64,000 nt of DNA from assembly GCF_008728515.1 (NCBI RefSeq), contig NC_044977.1, forward strand, positions 190,019,987-190,083,986, given 5' to 3'. The DNA is from Papio anubis. Taxonomy: Eukaryota; Chordata; Mammalia; Primates; Cercopithecidae. Positions within the stretch are counted from its first letter, which is position 1, and every line of letters begins with the position of its first letter. A program made the position numbers and the translations under genes. The notes below the pieces were generated by a model. That model saw nothing but the letters and a program-made list of their open reading frames with translations, had not been told where the DNA came from and did no database searches. Shown here in pieces: positions 22,558 through 33,731 of this stretch.

Positions 22558-22838
22558 CAGGGTCTAGCTCTGTCGTCTAGGCTGGAGTACAGTGGCACAA
22601 TCTCGGCTCACTGCAGCCTTCACCTCCTGGGTTCAAGTGATCCTACCACCTCAGCCTCTCAAGTAGCTGAGACTACAGGCACGTACCATCATGCCCAGCT
22701 AATTTTTGTATTTTTCTGTGGAGATAGGATTTCGCCATGTTGCCTGGGCTGGTCTTGAAATCCTGGGCTCAAGTGATCCAGCCACCTAGGCCTCCCAAAG
22801 TGCTGGGATTACAGGCGTGAGCCACTGTGCCTAGCTGG
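22527..22838 (-). repeat. Alu, antisense, 28-T tail
   Basis: T run 22527..22554, then AGACAGGGTCTAGCTCTGTCG through CACTGTGCCTAGC. Confidence 0.96.
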
Positions 22839-22934
22839 GAAATTTTTATAATATAAGCCTGGGGTGTCACACTCTGCACAGATTAATAGCGCTTGAATAG
22901 CAGGCAGGGATGGAAGGAACTGTCAAAAGAGGTA

Positions 22935-22985
22935 TGTAATTTTGCCTTGCATGTAGTAGGTGCTCAAGAATATTTATTGAGTGGA
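22935..22985 (+). repeat. L2 3'-terminal fragment
   Basis: CATGTAGTAGGTGCTCAAG then TATTTATTGAGTGG. Confidence 0.6.
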
Positions 22986-23770
22986 ATTAAGTTAAACAGA
23001 CAATTAGAAATTGCATGGTCTTAGCCCCTGACTATACTGTCTGTCATCAGTGCAGGTTCACTCAATACAAATAAAATGAGCTGAGACTCTACCCCTCCAT
23101 CCAGGTGACAGGTGGTTCTAGATGCCGAGTCTAGGTCTGCCCCAGGTGCCAGGGCTTTGAGGGCAGGGAAGGAGATGAGTAGCCACCCACAACAAGGAGA
23201 CCAAATTCTCGAACTTGAGTACTGGGGTGCCTCCGTGATAGTGAGAGCCTATGGAGATAAAGGTCACAGCTGGATACATGTATGATGTATGCACAGCGTG
23301 GCAACCTCCTCCAGGAGCCAGCGACGTGCTTGGACTTTATCAGGAGACCTCCCATCAGGTCAGGTGAGCCTGGCACACACCAGCACGCTGCAAGAGAGCC
23401 CGCTCTCCCTGAGTCCTCTCAGATTTCAACCAACGCTGGTCTGTGGAGGTCCAAGCCCACAAAAGGACAGACTCCTTTTCCCTACTAAACACAATGTCAG
23501 TACTCCGAGTGGGGCTGAGGAAATCCAAAAATGAGCTCTGTCATGTAGACAGTTGCCCACAGTGGTTGAGGAACTATGGAGATTCATACTCGGTCCTTTC
23601 TCGGAAGCTCCAAGGATTCAGCGTACTGCCTCACCCTTTGTTCTGAGCCACTGTCTGCCGACCTCCTGCCCCAAACCATCACCCCTAAACTGAGTAGCAG
23701 GGTATGGTCCCCATAAGTCCCCAGTCCTGGTCTTCATTTCCAAACAACCTCACAACCTTTTCCAGCCTAT
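22986..23770. other. Unrecognised intergenic stretch
   Basis: No repeat or gene recognised; overlapping short frames at 23282..23646 have no known domain. Confidence 0.45.
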
Positions 23771-23775
23771 GGGAT

Positions 23776-23910
23776 TATATATGCATATATATACACACAC
23801 ACACAAATGTGTATATATATGTGTGTATATATATAAAATGTGCATATATACACATATACATAAAAAGTGTGTGTGTATATATACATACATACATCAGATA
23901 GATATATATG
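23776..23910. repeat. Alternating (TA)n/(CA)n/(TG)n microsatellite
   Basis: Interleaved TATATA, CACACA and TGTGTG blocks over about 135 bases. Confidence 0.95.
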
Positions 23911-24250
23911 TATTTTTTTACTTTAAGTTCCGGGATACACGTGCAGAACGTGCAGGTTTGTTACATAGGTATACATGTACCATGGTGGTTTGCTGCACCC
24001 ATCAACCCATCATCTAGGTTTTAAGCCCTGCATGTATTAGGTATTTGTCCTATTGCTCTCCCTCCCCTTGCCCCCCACCCTCTGACAGGTCCCAGTGTGT
24101 GTGGTTCCCTTCCCTGTGTCCATGTGTTCTCATTGTTCAACTCTCATTTATGAGTGAGAACATGCAGTGTTTGGTTTTCTGTCCCTGTATTAGTTTGCTG
24201 AGAATGATGACTTCCAGCTTCATCCATGTCTCTACAAAGGACACGATCTC
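23911..24250 (-). repeat. L1 3' end, antisense arm of an inverted L1
   Basis: T-rich start, then CTTTAAGTTCCGGGATACAC, GTATACATGTACCATGGTG and ACAAAGGACACGATC: the antisense of the L1 ORF2 end and 3'UTR. It joins a sense L1 piece at about 24251. Confidence 0.9.
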
Positions 24251-24372
24251 AGCGTGCGTATGTTTATTGCAGCACTATTCACAATAGCAAAGAATTGGAA
24301 CCAACCCAATGCCCATCAATGATAGACTGAATAAAGAAAATGTGGCACATATACACACCACGGAAGCCTACG
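24251..24372 (+). repeat. L1 ORF2 fragment, sense arm of the same inverted L1
   Basis: GTATGTTTATTGCAGCACTATTC, then CATCAATGATAGACTG and TGTGGCACATATACAC, L1 sequence immediately upstream of that in the antisense arm. Opposite orientation, as twin priming produces. Confidence 0.88.
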
Positions 24373-25172
24373 GGATTTTACGTTACACCTATGGCAGCAC
24401 AAACAGCATGGAACGAACAACTAACCAGTACAAAGTGATGCAGCTTCCAGAATTCTATGAGGGCCCTCATTCTCAAACCTGGTCTTCTTTTCTGACATCT
24501 TCCCAGAAAGGCTTTCTGCACTAAATGCTGAACTAGGCAGCTCTACCCTCAGTTCAGGGAAGCCTAGGACCCTACCTCTGTGTGTCATTTCCAGAGTCTG
24601 CTCAGCCATCTTTTTGCTAAGTGGGATCCTTCCCCGCATGTCTCTCCCTTCTGATTTTCCTCCGCAAGAACAGGACCTTCCCTCACTTCCTCTTCCCACA
24701 AAGATGTGCCTGTCCTCTGGATTACTGACATTCTTTACCAGCTTGACAGACATCTCTTTTGTCCTCTCTGTTCCAGTTTCTGGAAATCTGATTCTTGTCC
24801 ATGGCTTTCCCTAAGAAAGAGAAGTCAGCACTCTCCTGGCCTGTAAGCTCCTTTCTCTACCCTTTCTCTCTAGAGGTAGTATTTTCCAGAACGCCTGTCT
24901 ATCCCATATCCGGAGTCCCCAGGAGCCCACAGTCCAGCCAAACGTCTCCTGCATTGACCACAGAAGTCCAGTCTCTCCCGGCCTGGGATGCCCAACAAAG
25001 CCCTTCCAGCCTAGACAGTCTAGAACGAATGGCTATGTATGAGGACAAAATGCTATAGTGGACTCGAAAGTGCCTCGTCAACTGTCAAGTAATACCATGT
25101 GGGCGACATGTACCTTAGGTACCTCCCACTCTGTGGAAGAGACCAGAAAGTTCCAGTCATGCTAGAGCCCAT
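24373..25172. other. Unrecognised intergenic stretch
   Basis: No repeat or gene recognised. Confidence 0.4.
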
Positions 25173-25495
25173 CAGTCTTTCTTTCTTTCTTTCTTTCTTT
25201 TTTTTTTTTTTTGAGACACAGTCTCAGTATGTTGTCCAGGCTGGAGTGCAGTGGTGCAATCTCAGCTCACTGCAATCTCTGCCTCCCGGGTTCAAGTGAT
25301 TCTCATGCCTCAGCCTCTGAGTAGTGAGGACTACAGGCACGCGTCACCAACGCCCAGCTAATTTTTTGTATTTTTGGTAGAGACGGGGTTTCCCCACGTT
25401 GGCCAGGCTGGTCTCAAACTCCTGGCCTTAAGTGATCCACCCGCCTCAGCCTTCCAAAGTGCCGGGATTACAGGTGTGATCAACCATGCCCAGCC
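25173..25495 (-). repeat. Alu, antisense, with (TTTC)n tail
   Basis: (TTTC)n plus T run, GAGACACAGTCTCAGTATG through CCATGCCCAGCCC. Confidence 0.95.
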
Positions 25496-26185
25496 CTATC
25501 ATCTTGAGCTCAGCTGTGGCGGCTGCCCGGACCATCTTCTCTTCTTCTCTATGCCTGACATCTAAAAGGAAAATACATATTTCATTTGCAAACATCATCT
25601 CTCAACCACTTGGAAGATCCATTATTTTTCTCACTTCTCCCTCTCCTAAATGTGAAGCCGGCCAGCAGCACAGTGTCTTGGTGTTCCAGCCCCTTCGCTG
25701 TACTCCTACCATCATGTCTTCTCTGGTCCTGAGATAAAAGCTCAGCACCACTGGAGCATTGATTCCAGAGCTAGAATTATTGCCTCCTCTAATCCGCCTT
25801 TCAGAGCGCACATCAGGGGAACACACTGGCAATTATAAGGAGAGAGGACATGTGGCTTGGCTTGCTTTGGTTGACTGAGAGGCAGCCTGCCTATCCTGGA
25901 CAGACCCTGCAAAAGGCTTCCTATGTCCTGGAGCTGAGAAATTAAGATCCCTTCTTCTTCAGAGAATATAGGGTGATGAGCAAATCTGAGAAAGGAGAAT
26001 CACAGCACAGCAAACCTGGGACTGTGCTCTGTGACCCCACCAACATCGCTCACCAGCAGACAGCTCAGGGTCTCAGCTGTAAAATTCATGTTTGGTGGTA
26101 ACGTTAGTCACTTGCTGTAGATGATACTTGAAAACGTTTTTCTCCTGTAGAGGGATATAGTAAAGAGAGCTTCTAGACTGGCAGG
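25496..26185. other. Unrecognised intergenic stretch
   Basis: No repeat or gene recognised. Confidence 0.4.
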
Positions 26186-26189
26186 CAGT

Positions 26190-26345
26190 TCTGGTTTTTG
26201 CTATTTCCCCTCTGGGAGGCTGCTTGACCCTGTGCAAGTCGCTTCTTCCTGGGCTCAGTTTCCTTATCCATTAAAGGAGTGGGCTGACTCAGTGACCTCT
26301 TAGGTCCCTTCTGCCGTCTCTTCCAGCTTCCATCTTTCTATAATC
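26190..26345 (+). repeat. MIR SINE fragment
   Basis: CTGTGCAAGTCGCTTCTTCC, CTCAGTTTCCTTATCC, then AGGTCCCTTCTGCCG. Confidence 0.6.
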
Positions 26346-26399
26346 TGTGAGACAATGCAAGAATGCTGCTGATGATGATTGTAACTAAAAATATGTTGT

Positions 26400-26697
26400 G
26401 GCCGGGTGCGGTGGCTCACGCCTGTAATTCCAGCACTTTGGGAGGCCAAGGCAGGCAGATCACCTGAAGTTGGGAGTTCCAGACCAACCTGACCAACATG
26501 GAGAAACCCCGTCTCTACTAAAAATACAAAATTAGCCAGGCGTGGTGGCACATGCCTGTAATCCCAGCTACTTGGGAGGCTGAGGCAGGAGAATCACTTG
26601 AACCCAGGAGGCAGAGGTTGTGGTGAGCCGAGATTGCGCCATTGTACTCCAGCCTGAGCAGCAAGAGCCAAACTCCATCTAAAAAAAAAAAAAAAAA
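26400..26697 (+). repeat. Alu, full length
   Basis: GGCCGGGTGCGGTGGCTCACG to a 17-A tail. Confidence 0.97.
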
Positions 26698-26740
26698 GTG
26701 TGTGTGTGTGTGTGTACACACACACACATGTATGTATGTT
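26698..26740. repeat. (GT)n(AC)n palindromic microsatellite
   Basis: A GT run meets an AC run; 26703..26728 is a perfect 26-bp palindrome of alternating purine-pyrimidine, followed by ATGT units. Confidence 0.95.
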
Positions 26741-26742
26741 GT

Positions 26743-27064
26743 ATGGCCAGGTGTAGTGGCTCAGGCCAGGTGCAGTGGTTCATGCCTGTAATTCCAGCAC
26801 TTTGGGAGGCCAAGGTGGGCAGATCACTTCAGGTCAGGAGTTCGAGACAAGCCTGGCCAACATGGTGAAACCCTATTTCTACTAAAATCACAAAAATTAG
26901 CCAGGTGTGGTGGCGCGTGCCTGTAGTCCCAGCTACTTGGGAGAAAGAGGTGAGAGAATTGCTTGAACCCAGGAAGTAGAGGTTGCAGTGAGCCGAGATT
27001 GCGCCATTGCATTCCAGCCTGGGCGACAGAGTGAGACTCCGTTTCAAAAAAAGAAAAAAGAAAA
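26743..27064 (+). repeat. Alu with duplicated 5' end
   Basis: The 5' end GGCCAGGTG(T/C)AGTGG(C/T)TCA occurs twice in tandem (from 26744 and from 26764) before a normal Alu body and a mixed A/G tail. Confidence 0.93.
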
Positions 27065-27065
27065 T

Positions 27066-30000
27066 ACGTTGGTTCATCCCAAATCACTTTCAGGTCCTGA
27101 GTTTTACCAAATGGTTTTTCTGGATAGCTAAGTTTTTCTGTTTTTGATTTTTGGAGAAATTTGGTCTGATGTTACCATTTGAGCAGCTTATCAGCAAGGC
27201 AAACAAATGCATGCCCTGAGTTTAAAGGGGATGGGCTTCACCCCACATTCCAGAGGCTTCTTGAGGTCCCTGGGCCTGCCCCCACATGCCCCAGCCCCAG
27301 CATGGCTCTGACCCTTTCAGGCACAAGGGTACAAGTCAGCATCCCTGTGATCCCTCAGGGATACCCTCCTTCATCCCTGGCCTTGCAGGTTCGCCTCACT
27401 GAAGCTCTGCTCAGGTTAGGAGGTTAGCAGGAAGCACATTTAGAACCTTCCCACTACTGCTGCTGTGGCTGGGCCAAAAGTGTGAGTTAAGCCATTCCAG
27501 GATGCCCCACCCCCACCCTACTGGGAAAGGCTTTCTTGGCAACCATCCTCTTTCAGAGCCCATTAGAAAAGTGCACATTCCCTTGGTTTCACTGGCTCCA
27601 AGTGAGTGTGGGAGGGTGGGGGGAGTATTACAGGCTGCCATTCGCCCATGTTGAAAGCTTCTGCTTTCCACCCCCACCTCCAGTTTGCAGTGCAAGGTCC
27701 TAGCTTGGCCAGGAATCAACCAGGCGTTTTGTTCAGAAGTAGCAACTTATTTTTATCAAAGATGGAATGCAGTTGCAGTTGTTTCTAATGCCTCTGCATG
27801 GAAACCAGGGCTCCTGCTGCAAGCACTCCCGACTCCTCTTTTCTCAGCAGACACTTTGCTTTCTCACCTATCCCTTTCTACATCCAAAAATTGGATGCAG
27901 AGCTGCTCAAGTGCCTCAGAATTCGGGAGTAAAATGTTGTAGAAATTCAAAGTGTCTTTATTGTCTATTTTAAATGCAGGCTTTGGTGATCACAACTCTA
28001 TAAACCCAATCTAAAATTACCCAAGGACCACAGCAGCGTGGTGTGGCAAAAAGAGCTCCCAGCTGCCTTCTGCCCACCCTCCACCCCCATACACCCCCAG
28101 CCTTATGTTGCTGTGGGCAGCTGAGCAAGTCCCTTCTCTGCCTGGGGCTTAGAGTAGCCACTAGTAAGCAGAGATTCCCTGATCAGCTTTCCTTAACCTT
28201 TTTTGATTGCAAAGAGCTTTGCAATTCTGCTGAAAGCCGTGGACCCTCTTCTCAGGGGAAAAAAAGTGACGCATCAGTTTATGCATTTGGAAAGTATCTG
28301 TTAAGCTCCTGTTAAATATGCACATATACACACACGTTGAAATTCCATTTCAGGGGCTTTACAGGTAAAAAAAAAAAAAATCCTGGTTATGAATTCTGTG
28401 AACAGCATATACAGACTGCTAGCTAGAAAGACTATGATACTAATTCTAGCAGAGGGTTCTCAAGCTACCAGCCAGCACATGCCAGAGAACCGGGGCAGCA
28501 AGGTGGTCATTACAAAGGTGACCTCTACTTGCCCCCCCTTCCCAGCACCCCCATCTGGCATGCGCCCCAGCAAACATGCGAGCACAACCAGCCTGGAATG
28601 TGCTGTTTCTGGGCACTCGGACTGCTGGAAGCTGGCTGCAGCCCTGGAGAGACAACAAACATGTCTTTCTACCCTGGGCTTTATTTTTCTCACGGTCCCT
28701 GAAAGGGCTGTGATCAGGTGATATGTGTGGGACTGCTCCCTGTACAGGTGCGGAGCAGGTACCGAGGGGAGGAGAAAATCTGCCCTGTGTGTACTTACTC
28801 AAAGCTCTTTCAATAGCCCTCCCAGGATAGCTCTTGGCAAGGCAGCTACCACGTCTCTGGCAGGCTGGAGTGAATCTGAGTGTGAGAAAGTCAGTCATGC
28901 AGAGGAAAAGGGGAAAAAAAGCTTCAAATCCTCAGGCAAAATATCTTTTTTCTTCTTCTCTTGCTCTCTCGTTTCTGTAGCTTTAAACCAAACCCACAAA
29001 CCACTCTGATACCAGGGGACAAAGGGGAGTTTCACTAGAGATGCAGTTATTTGTTTTATGGTTTGAAAGCAAACAGGTGATGCAGTAAGACAGAGAAATC
29101 ACCCTTCCAGGGGCCGGGGTGGGGAGACAGTGTGGGTGGAGACAAGCACAGGAGCCCCTGGTTCTATTTATTGCACATGACACGGTGAGAACAATTCAGA
29201 ACGATGCTGGTATCACAGTGGGATCAAAGAGGTGATCTCCTCTGACGAACTGGGCTCCAGTTTCTCTTTGCTTTGGGAGTCGGGGGAAAAGGATGACTGA
29301 AAAATAAAGGCTGTTTCTATCTATCTAAGAGCATTCTTCCAAATCCAGATGCTTCTTTCTGAGTTGAGGAGCTCAATACTGTCCCATTTGAGAAGGGGTG
29401 GGGAGAGGACAAAGTTGGGTCCTGTTTTCACTGCCTAGGATAACTTTTCAGTTCCCTAGAAACTGAAAAGTCATCTATGAGCCCACGTGCAAGAAACTCT
29501 TCTTGAATGGTTAGAGTGCAAAGCCAGAGAGTTCCTGGAATTTATTTGTATTTATTTATTTATTTTTGGTCCAGACACAAATTCATAGTGTTTTTTTGTT
29601 GTTGTTACTTGAGCCTCTGTCCCCCTATCGAAAACTGTGTGAGTTACTTGCCCATTCTCCCAGTCCAAGCACTCCCAAAGTGGCAATAAACGAGTTGATT
29701 AACTATTTGGCCCACGAGGCTGCTTTAGGCACTGCAGTGAGACCCTAACTTGACCATATTCCATTCCCCATGTACTTTCAGGGCGCCAAATAGTGGGGAA
29801 CAGAATCAGATGAAAAAGTATCTTAGAATGGGCGGAGATGGCACACCCCAATAGCTAATGAAGGCCAATCAGCAGACGGCAGTCAATGTCATGGCAGAGC
29901 TTAGCAGAGCAGGCACTGGTTCTGAAAGATTTGGGGGGAACCTGGGAAGGGTTAACATGCTTCCCTGGGAAGGGTTTAGTTCCTCAGAAGAATCTGGGTC

Positions 30001-30640
30001 AGTGTATTTGGGAAGTTTTTAAAAAGTCAGACACTCAGTAGAAGCATTTTAAGAAGCTTGCAAAGCTTATTGGGGCCATGGCAGAAAGGAGGGTAACTTC
30101 ACAGGCTCACCACCTTTCACAGAGGATTTTAACCACACAGGAAAACCCCACGTCTTCCAAAAGCAACAGACAATTTTCTGTCATCACCACTTTTCCATCT
30201 GTTTAAAATAAGAAAGAAAATTCCTTCCCCATTGGCCCCAGGTTGCAGGTCAACAAAGGAGGCATTGTTCACCATTTCTTCAGAACATGACAGGGCACAG
30301 CTCACTCTGCAACGTAAGAAAACATTAAAAAAAAAAAAATCTCAGAGTAGCCCAAGGGGCAACAGTGAGTAAACCAAGTCTGCAGTGAGGTAAATGTTTG
30401 GTTGCAGACTGGAGGACTGTCCTGGAAGGTGGAAATGAGGCTTAGGTTAATACGGTCAGAGCCACGATTCCTTAGTTAAGACTCAGGAACTAAATCTGAG
30501 TTCCTGAGTTCCTGGTCGGGAGTTGGGAACACTGCATTAAAGCGGAGGCAGGTTTGAGTTGAACTCAGGTCCCAAGAGTGTGCAGTCAATGTCCAGAGGA
30601 GCTGATGTAGACAGATGCCTCTGGGAGTCAGTCTGCACCT
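27066..30640. other. Long repeat-poor stretch upstream of HES1
   Basis: About 3.6 kb with almost no recognisable interspersed repeats; only an A-run near 28367 and short TTTA units near 29545. Frames of up to 150 codons (28446..28898 on -) show no domain. Low repeat density just upstream of a developmental regulator suggests constrained regulatory DNA (inference). Confidence 0.5.
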
Positions 30641-31280
30641 GCCTGCTAGGAACCTTCTTCACTAGCTTGAACCGCATAACTGCCCTTTCTGCCTCCAAAC
30701 CCTGCAATCTGCTCTCCCACTTTTGCCAGAGCCAACTTTCTAAAGGGAAACCCTGATGCCTCTTCTTTGCTCAAGAAATGTTTCATGGCTCTCCGTTGTC
30801 TAAAGATAAGGTCCAAAGTCCTTTAGCAAGATGTTTAAGGATCTTGTGACATGGCCTCAAGCTGCCTCTTCTAGTCCTTCACATTCCCTAGGCTCCAGAC
30901 CATGTTCTCTGAATAAAGTCTTCAAGTTCCAGGGTCTTGGCCTTTAATGCCATGGGTACCTGCATGCTCTCCGGCCCACGACTCAGCACATTCCCAATGC
31001 CCCAATCCTACCTATTTTTCAAGGTACACAGGCCAATCCCTCCAGGAAATTTTCCAAGGTACCCCAACTTAAAAGTAATTTAATTCTCCTGAAACTCCAT
31101 AGCATTTTACCTCTATCCAGACATATGTCTCTCTTGTACCTAGGACCCCCCAGAGGAATTTACTGGGACATCCGTAGATGTCAGCTGTACACATTCATAT
31201 GTATCTCTAGACTGTTGGCTTCCAGAGGGCAATAACGGTCTTACTGACCGCTGTAAACCCAGGTAGACCAGCAATACTGT
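30640..31280 (+). repeat. L2 LINE fragment
   Basis: CCAACTTTCTAAAGGGAAAC, CTCAAGAAATGTTTCATGGC, AAGATAAGGTCCAAAGTCC, and ACTCAGCACATTCCCAATG follow L2 order. Confidence 0.7.
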
Positions 31281-31640
31281 TATCCACACAAGTGTGGTTT
31301 CATATTTTGTTTCTGTCCTCCTCATCTCTCAGGCCACCACCTAACTCAGAAAATAAAAGAAAAATAAAGGAATGTTCAGTCATCAATCAGAAAATCAGCG
31401 TCTGTCTGTCCCTGCAGTTTACTGTCACCTTCTTGCAGGCTGCCACTGTATCTCTCATCGTGGAAATCCCAGGGTTTAACACAGTGTCTGACACTGCGCG
31501 TGTGTTCCACAATGAAAGAAAGAAGGGGGCTTGCCCAAGGGTCACCCAGAGTCAGGAACCACTGAATCTCATCCGGGACGAGATTTGGCGAAACCATTGA
31601 CATTATCTCAGTAGGGAGCTGGGAGGCAGGAAGGAATGAA
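31281..31640. other. Flank of the upstream CpG island
   Basis: L2-tail-like text (AACACAGTGTCTGACAC, GTTCCACAATGAAAG) and unclassified sequence; no gene. Confidence 0.35.
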
Positions 31641-32900
31641 GTGTCTGAGAACCGTGCTTCAGGCCTCCGGGACGCGGGAAGGGCTGAGGGGGCGGGAGGC
31701 CACATCAAACAAGACGCTGGGCTCCCGGGCTGCCCGGAGCCGCGAGCCGAGCTCCCAGGCGGCGAGAAGGGCGGAGGGGGGGTTGGGGCACGGGGGCCGG
31801 CGACCCGGGCAGGCGGGAGGGAGGCGGAGGAGGCGGCCGGCCGGCCCAGGCAGTGCGCGCCGCCCGCCCGGCTCGGCAAATCCCCCAGGGAGGCCGCCGC
31901 CAGAGCCCTGGCGCTCCCGGCCCGGCGCCCGCCACGTGGCACCCGGCGGCGGCGGCGGCGACTCCTCCCGGCGCGCGGCCCGGCCAGCAGGCAGCACGCA
32001 GCCGCCCGCGCCGCCCGCCTCCTCCCGGCCGCCCGCCGGCGGCCTCCCGGGCGCAGTGAGGGGGAGCGGCCCGGCCGCCGGGACCCGGGGAAGGGGCGGG
32101 CGGCGCGAAGCCGCTTTAACCACAGCCGCCGAGCGGAGGCAGGAGGCTGACCCGGCCGCTTCCTAAGTGCGGTCAGGCATCCCGTGACCGCGGCGGGCGC
32201 CCAGGGCCCCGCGTGGGGGAGGGCGGGGGCGAGGAGCAAACTCGGAGGCCCCCACCTCGCCCCCGGGCTGTTGCAAATGCGGCTTTCAGCCGAGTGAAAA
32301 CCCCAAGCCCGAAAGTGAGGGGGGGGCGGGGGGGAGAGAATTCCCCACTCTCCAACCCGGGTGTGCGCTCCCCGCCCGGAAGAGCTGACCTTGGCCTGGG
32401 GAGGCGGGGGTGGGGAGAGAGGGTAAGCGCCGGGGCTCGGCTCCCAGCCCGCCGCCCCTTCGGATTCCTGGCCCGGCGGGGCCGGAGGAGGGGGCCCCGG
32501 ACACACACACACACCCCACACGCAGCGCGCGCCAATGAGCCCGGGCCAGGCGCAGGGGGCGGAGTTTTCCCAGGCTCGAGCACAGCAGCTGCTATTTACC
32601 TTCTTGGCTTCTCCCGGGGACCAGGAACCGGCCCCCGCTCTCCGCCGCCCGCCGCCGCCCCCCGCCTCCCTGCCCCCGGGGCGCGCGCACACACACTCAC
32701 TCACACACGCACGCACACACACATCCTCCCGGCCCGGCCGCAGCCGCGGCGGCAATAAAACATCCTGGCACGTGCTCCGGCTCCAGGCGCGCCCACGCCG
32801 GCCGGCTGATGTCAAACTGCAGCTCGGCTGGTGTAGCTCTTAAAGGGCCCGCGCGCGCCGGGGGCCGAGGCCGCCCGCTGGGCGAGGAGGGAGAGGCTCT
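31640..32900. promoter_or_regulatory. CpG island upstream of HES1
   Basis: About 1.25 kb of very GC- and CpG-rich, repeat-free sequence ending about 0.9 kb before the HES1 TSS. It contains CACGTG at 31933..31938 and 32769..32774, AGCAGCTGCT at 32584..32593 next to CTATTTAC, a CRE-like TGATGTCA at 32807..32814, and long G runs (31776..31796, 32319..32334). Several long open frames exist on both strands but have only low-complexity R/P/G/A composition, so I read the island as regulatory DNA or an alternative/antisense promoter, not a gene. The edges are my estimate. Confidence 0.75.
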
Positions 32901-33600
32901 GCTTCCTGGCCCGCCACCTCAACGCGCCGCAGAACCTGAAGCCTACGGATGAAAAGGGAAAGGGTGGTGAAGGCGGGCGCGAGTCCCTGAGGCATTGCCC
33001 TCAGAGCCCCCCTTGTTCATTTTTTCATTTGAAATACCATTTCCTTCCACCCAGTTGGAAATTATTCTGATTGTTTCCTGGGGAAGCGCGGGGTCTAAGG
33101 CCCCAAATCCAGAAGAGGAATTTCTGAAAGACGGGGTGGGGGTGGGGGGGGAAGGGATTCAAGAACTACCTTACTCCGAAAAACCTGCGTTTGTAAGGTA
33201 GAAGCCAATTTTTCCTTTTTCTGCATGGAAAAAGGAAAAAAAAATGGCCCTTTTCCTGCATGATCTACTTTCACCCTCCTGAATGTGTAAAGTCTGAGCG
33301 GGAACTTCAGATATGTCGGTAACTCACACCTTTACACGAGTCCTGTCCCCCCCCCCCCCGCCCCCTTTTAACCACTGCTAATGTTTTTCTCTGCCCTTTT
33401 ATACCTTTAAAAAATGTGTTTCAAATGAACTTATTACAGTCAAAGCAGCTCTGTTACATATGAGAGAGGGCATAAAGGGTAAAGACCCTGGCTCCAAATG
33501 AAAGGGACAAGACCAAAACCAAAGCGGAAAGAAAAAAAAGATCACCTCTAAACCAAAGCCCAGAGGGAGAGTAGCAAAGGGTTAAAATCCTTTTGATTGA
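32901..33600. other. HES1 upstream flank
   Basis: No interspersed repeats. Holds a run of 14 C at about 33345..33358 followed by GCCCCC, and A/G-rich sequence before the promoter. Confidence 0.5.
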
Positions 33601-33606
33601 CGTTGT
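33589..33606 (+). promoter_or_regulatory. TGATTGACG PBX/CRE-like element upstream of HES1
   Basis: CCTTTTGATTGACGTTG contains TGATTGAC (PBX/PREP-type) and TGACGTT (CRE half-site-like). It lies just upstream of the CCAAT inverted repeat, in otherwise A/G-rich sequence. The motif match is direct; use is inferred. Confidence 0.4.
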
Positions 33607-33636
33607 AGCCTCCGGTGCCCTGGGCTCAGGCGCGCG

Positions 33637-33673
33637 CCATTGGCCGCCAGACCTTGTGCCTGGCGGCCAATGG
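33637..33673. promoter_or_regulatory. HES1: Perfect 14-bp inverted repeat carrying two CCAAT boxes
   Basis: The left arm 33637..33650 begins CCATTGG and the right arm 33660..33673 ends CCAATGG; the arms are exact reverse complements around a 9-base spacer. Each arm holds one NF-Y CCAAT core (ATTGG 33639..33643; CCAAT 33667..33671) in opposite orientation. About 140-180 bp upstream of the TSS. Confidence 0.85.
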
Positions 33674-33685
33674 GGGGGCGCGGTC

Positions 33686-33691
33686 CACGAG
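33686..33691 (+). promoter_or_regulatory. HES1: N-box CACGAG, upstream copy
   Basis: Second CACNAG match, between the second and third CCAAT boxes. Same sequence as the proximal N-box, so a plausible second autorepression site. Confidence 0.65.
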
Positions 33692-33715
33692 CGGTGCCGC
33701 GTGTCTCCTCCTCCC

Positions 33716-33720
33716 ATTGG
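33716..33720 (-). promoter_or_regulatory. HES1: Third CCAAT box (ATTGG on +)
   Basis: ATTGG in CCCATTGGCTG, 12 bases before the paired RBPJ sites, about 95 bp from the TSS, the usual distance for an NF-Y site. Confidence 0.75.
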
Positions 33721-33731
33721 CTGAAAGTTAC

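Noticed and set aside
31376..32815. 479-codon antisense open frame
   Set aside because: Lies across a CpG island where stops are rare. Its composition is R/P/G/A/S low complexity, it has no domain, and equally long frames exist on the other strand.
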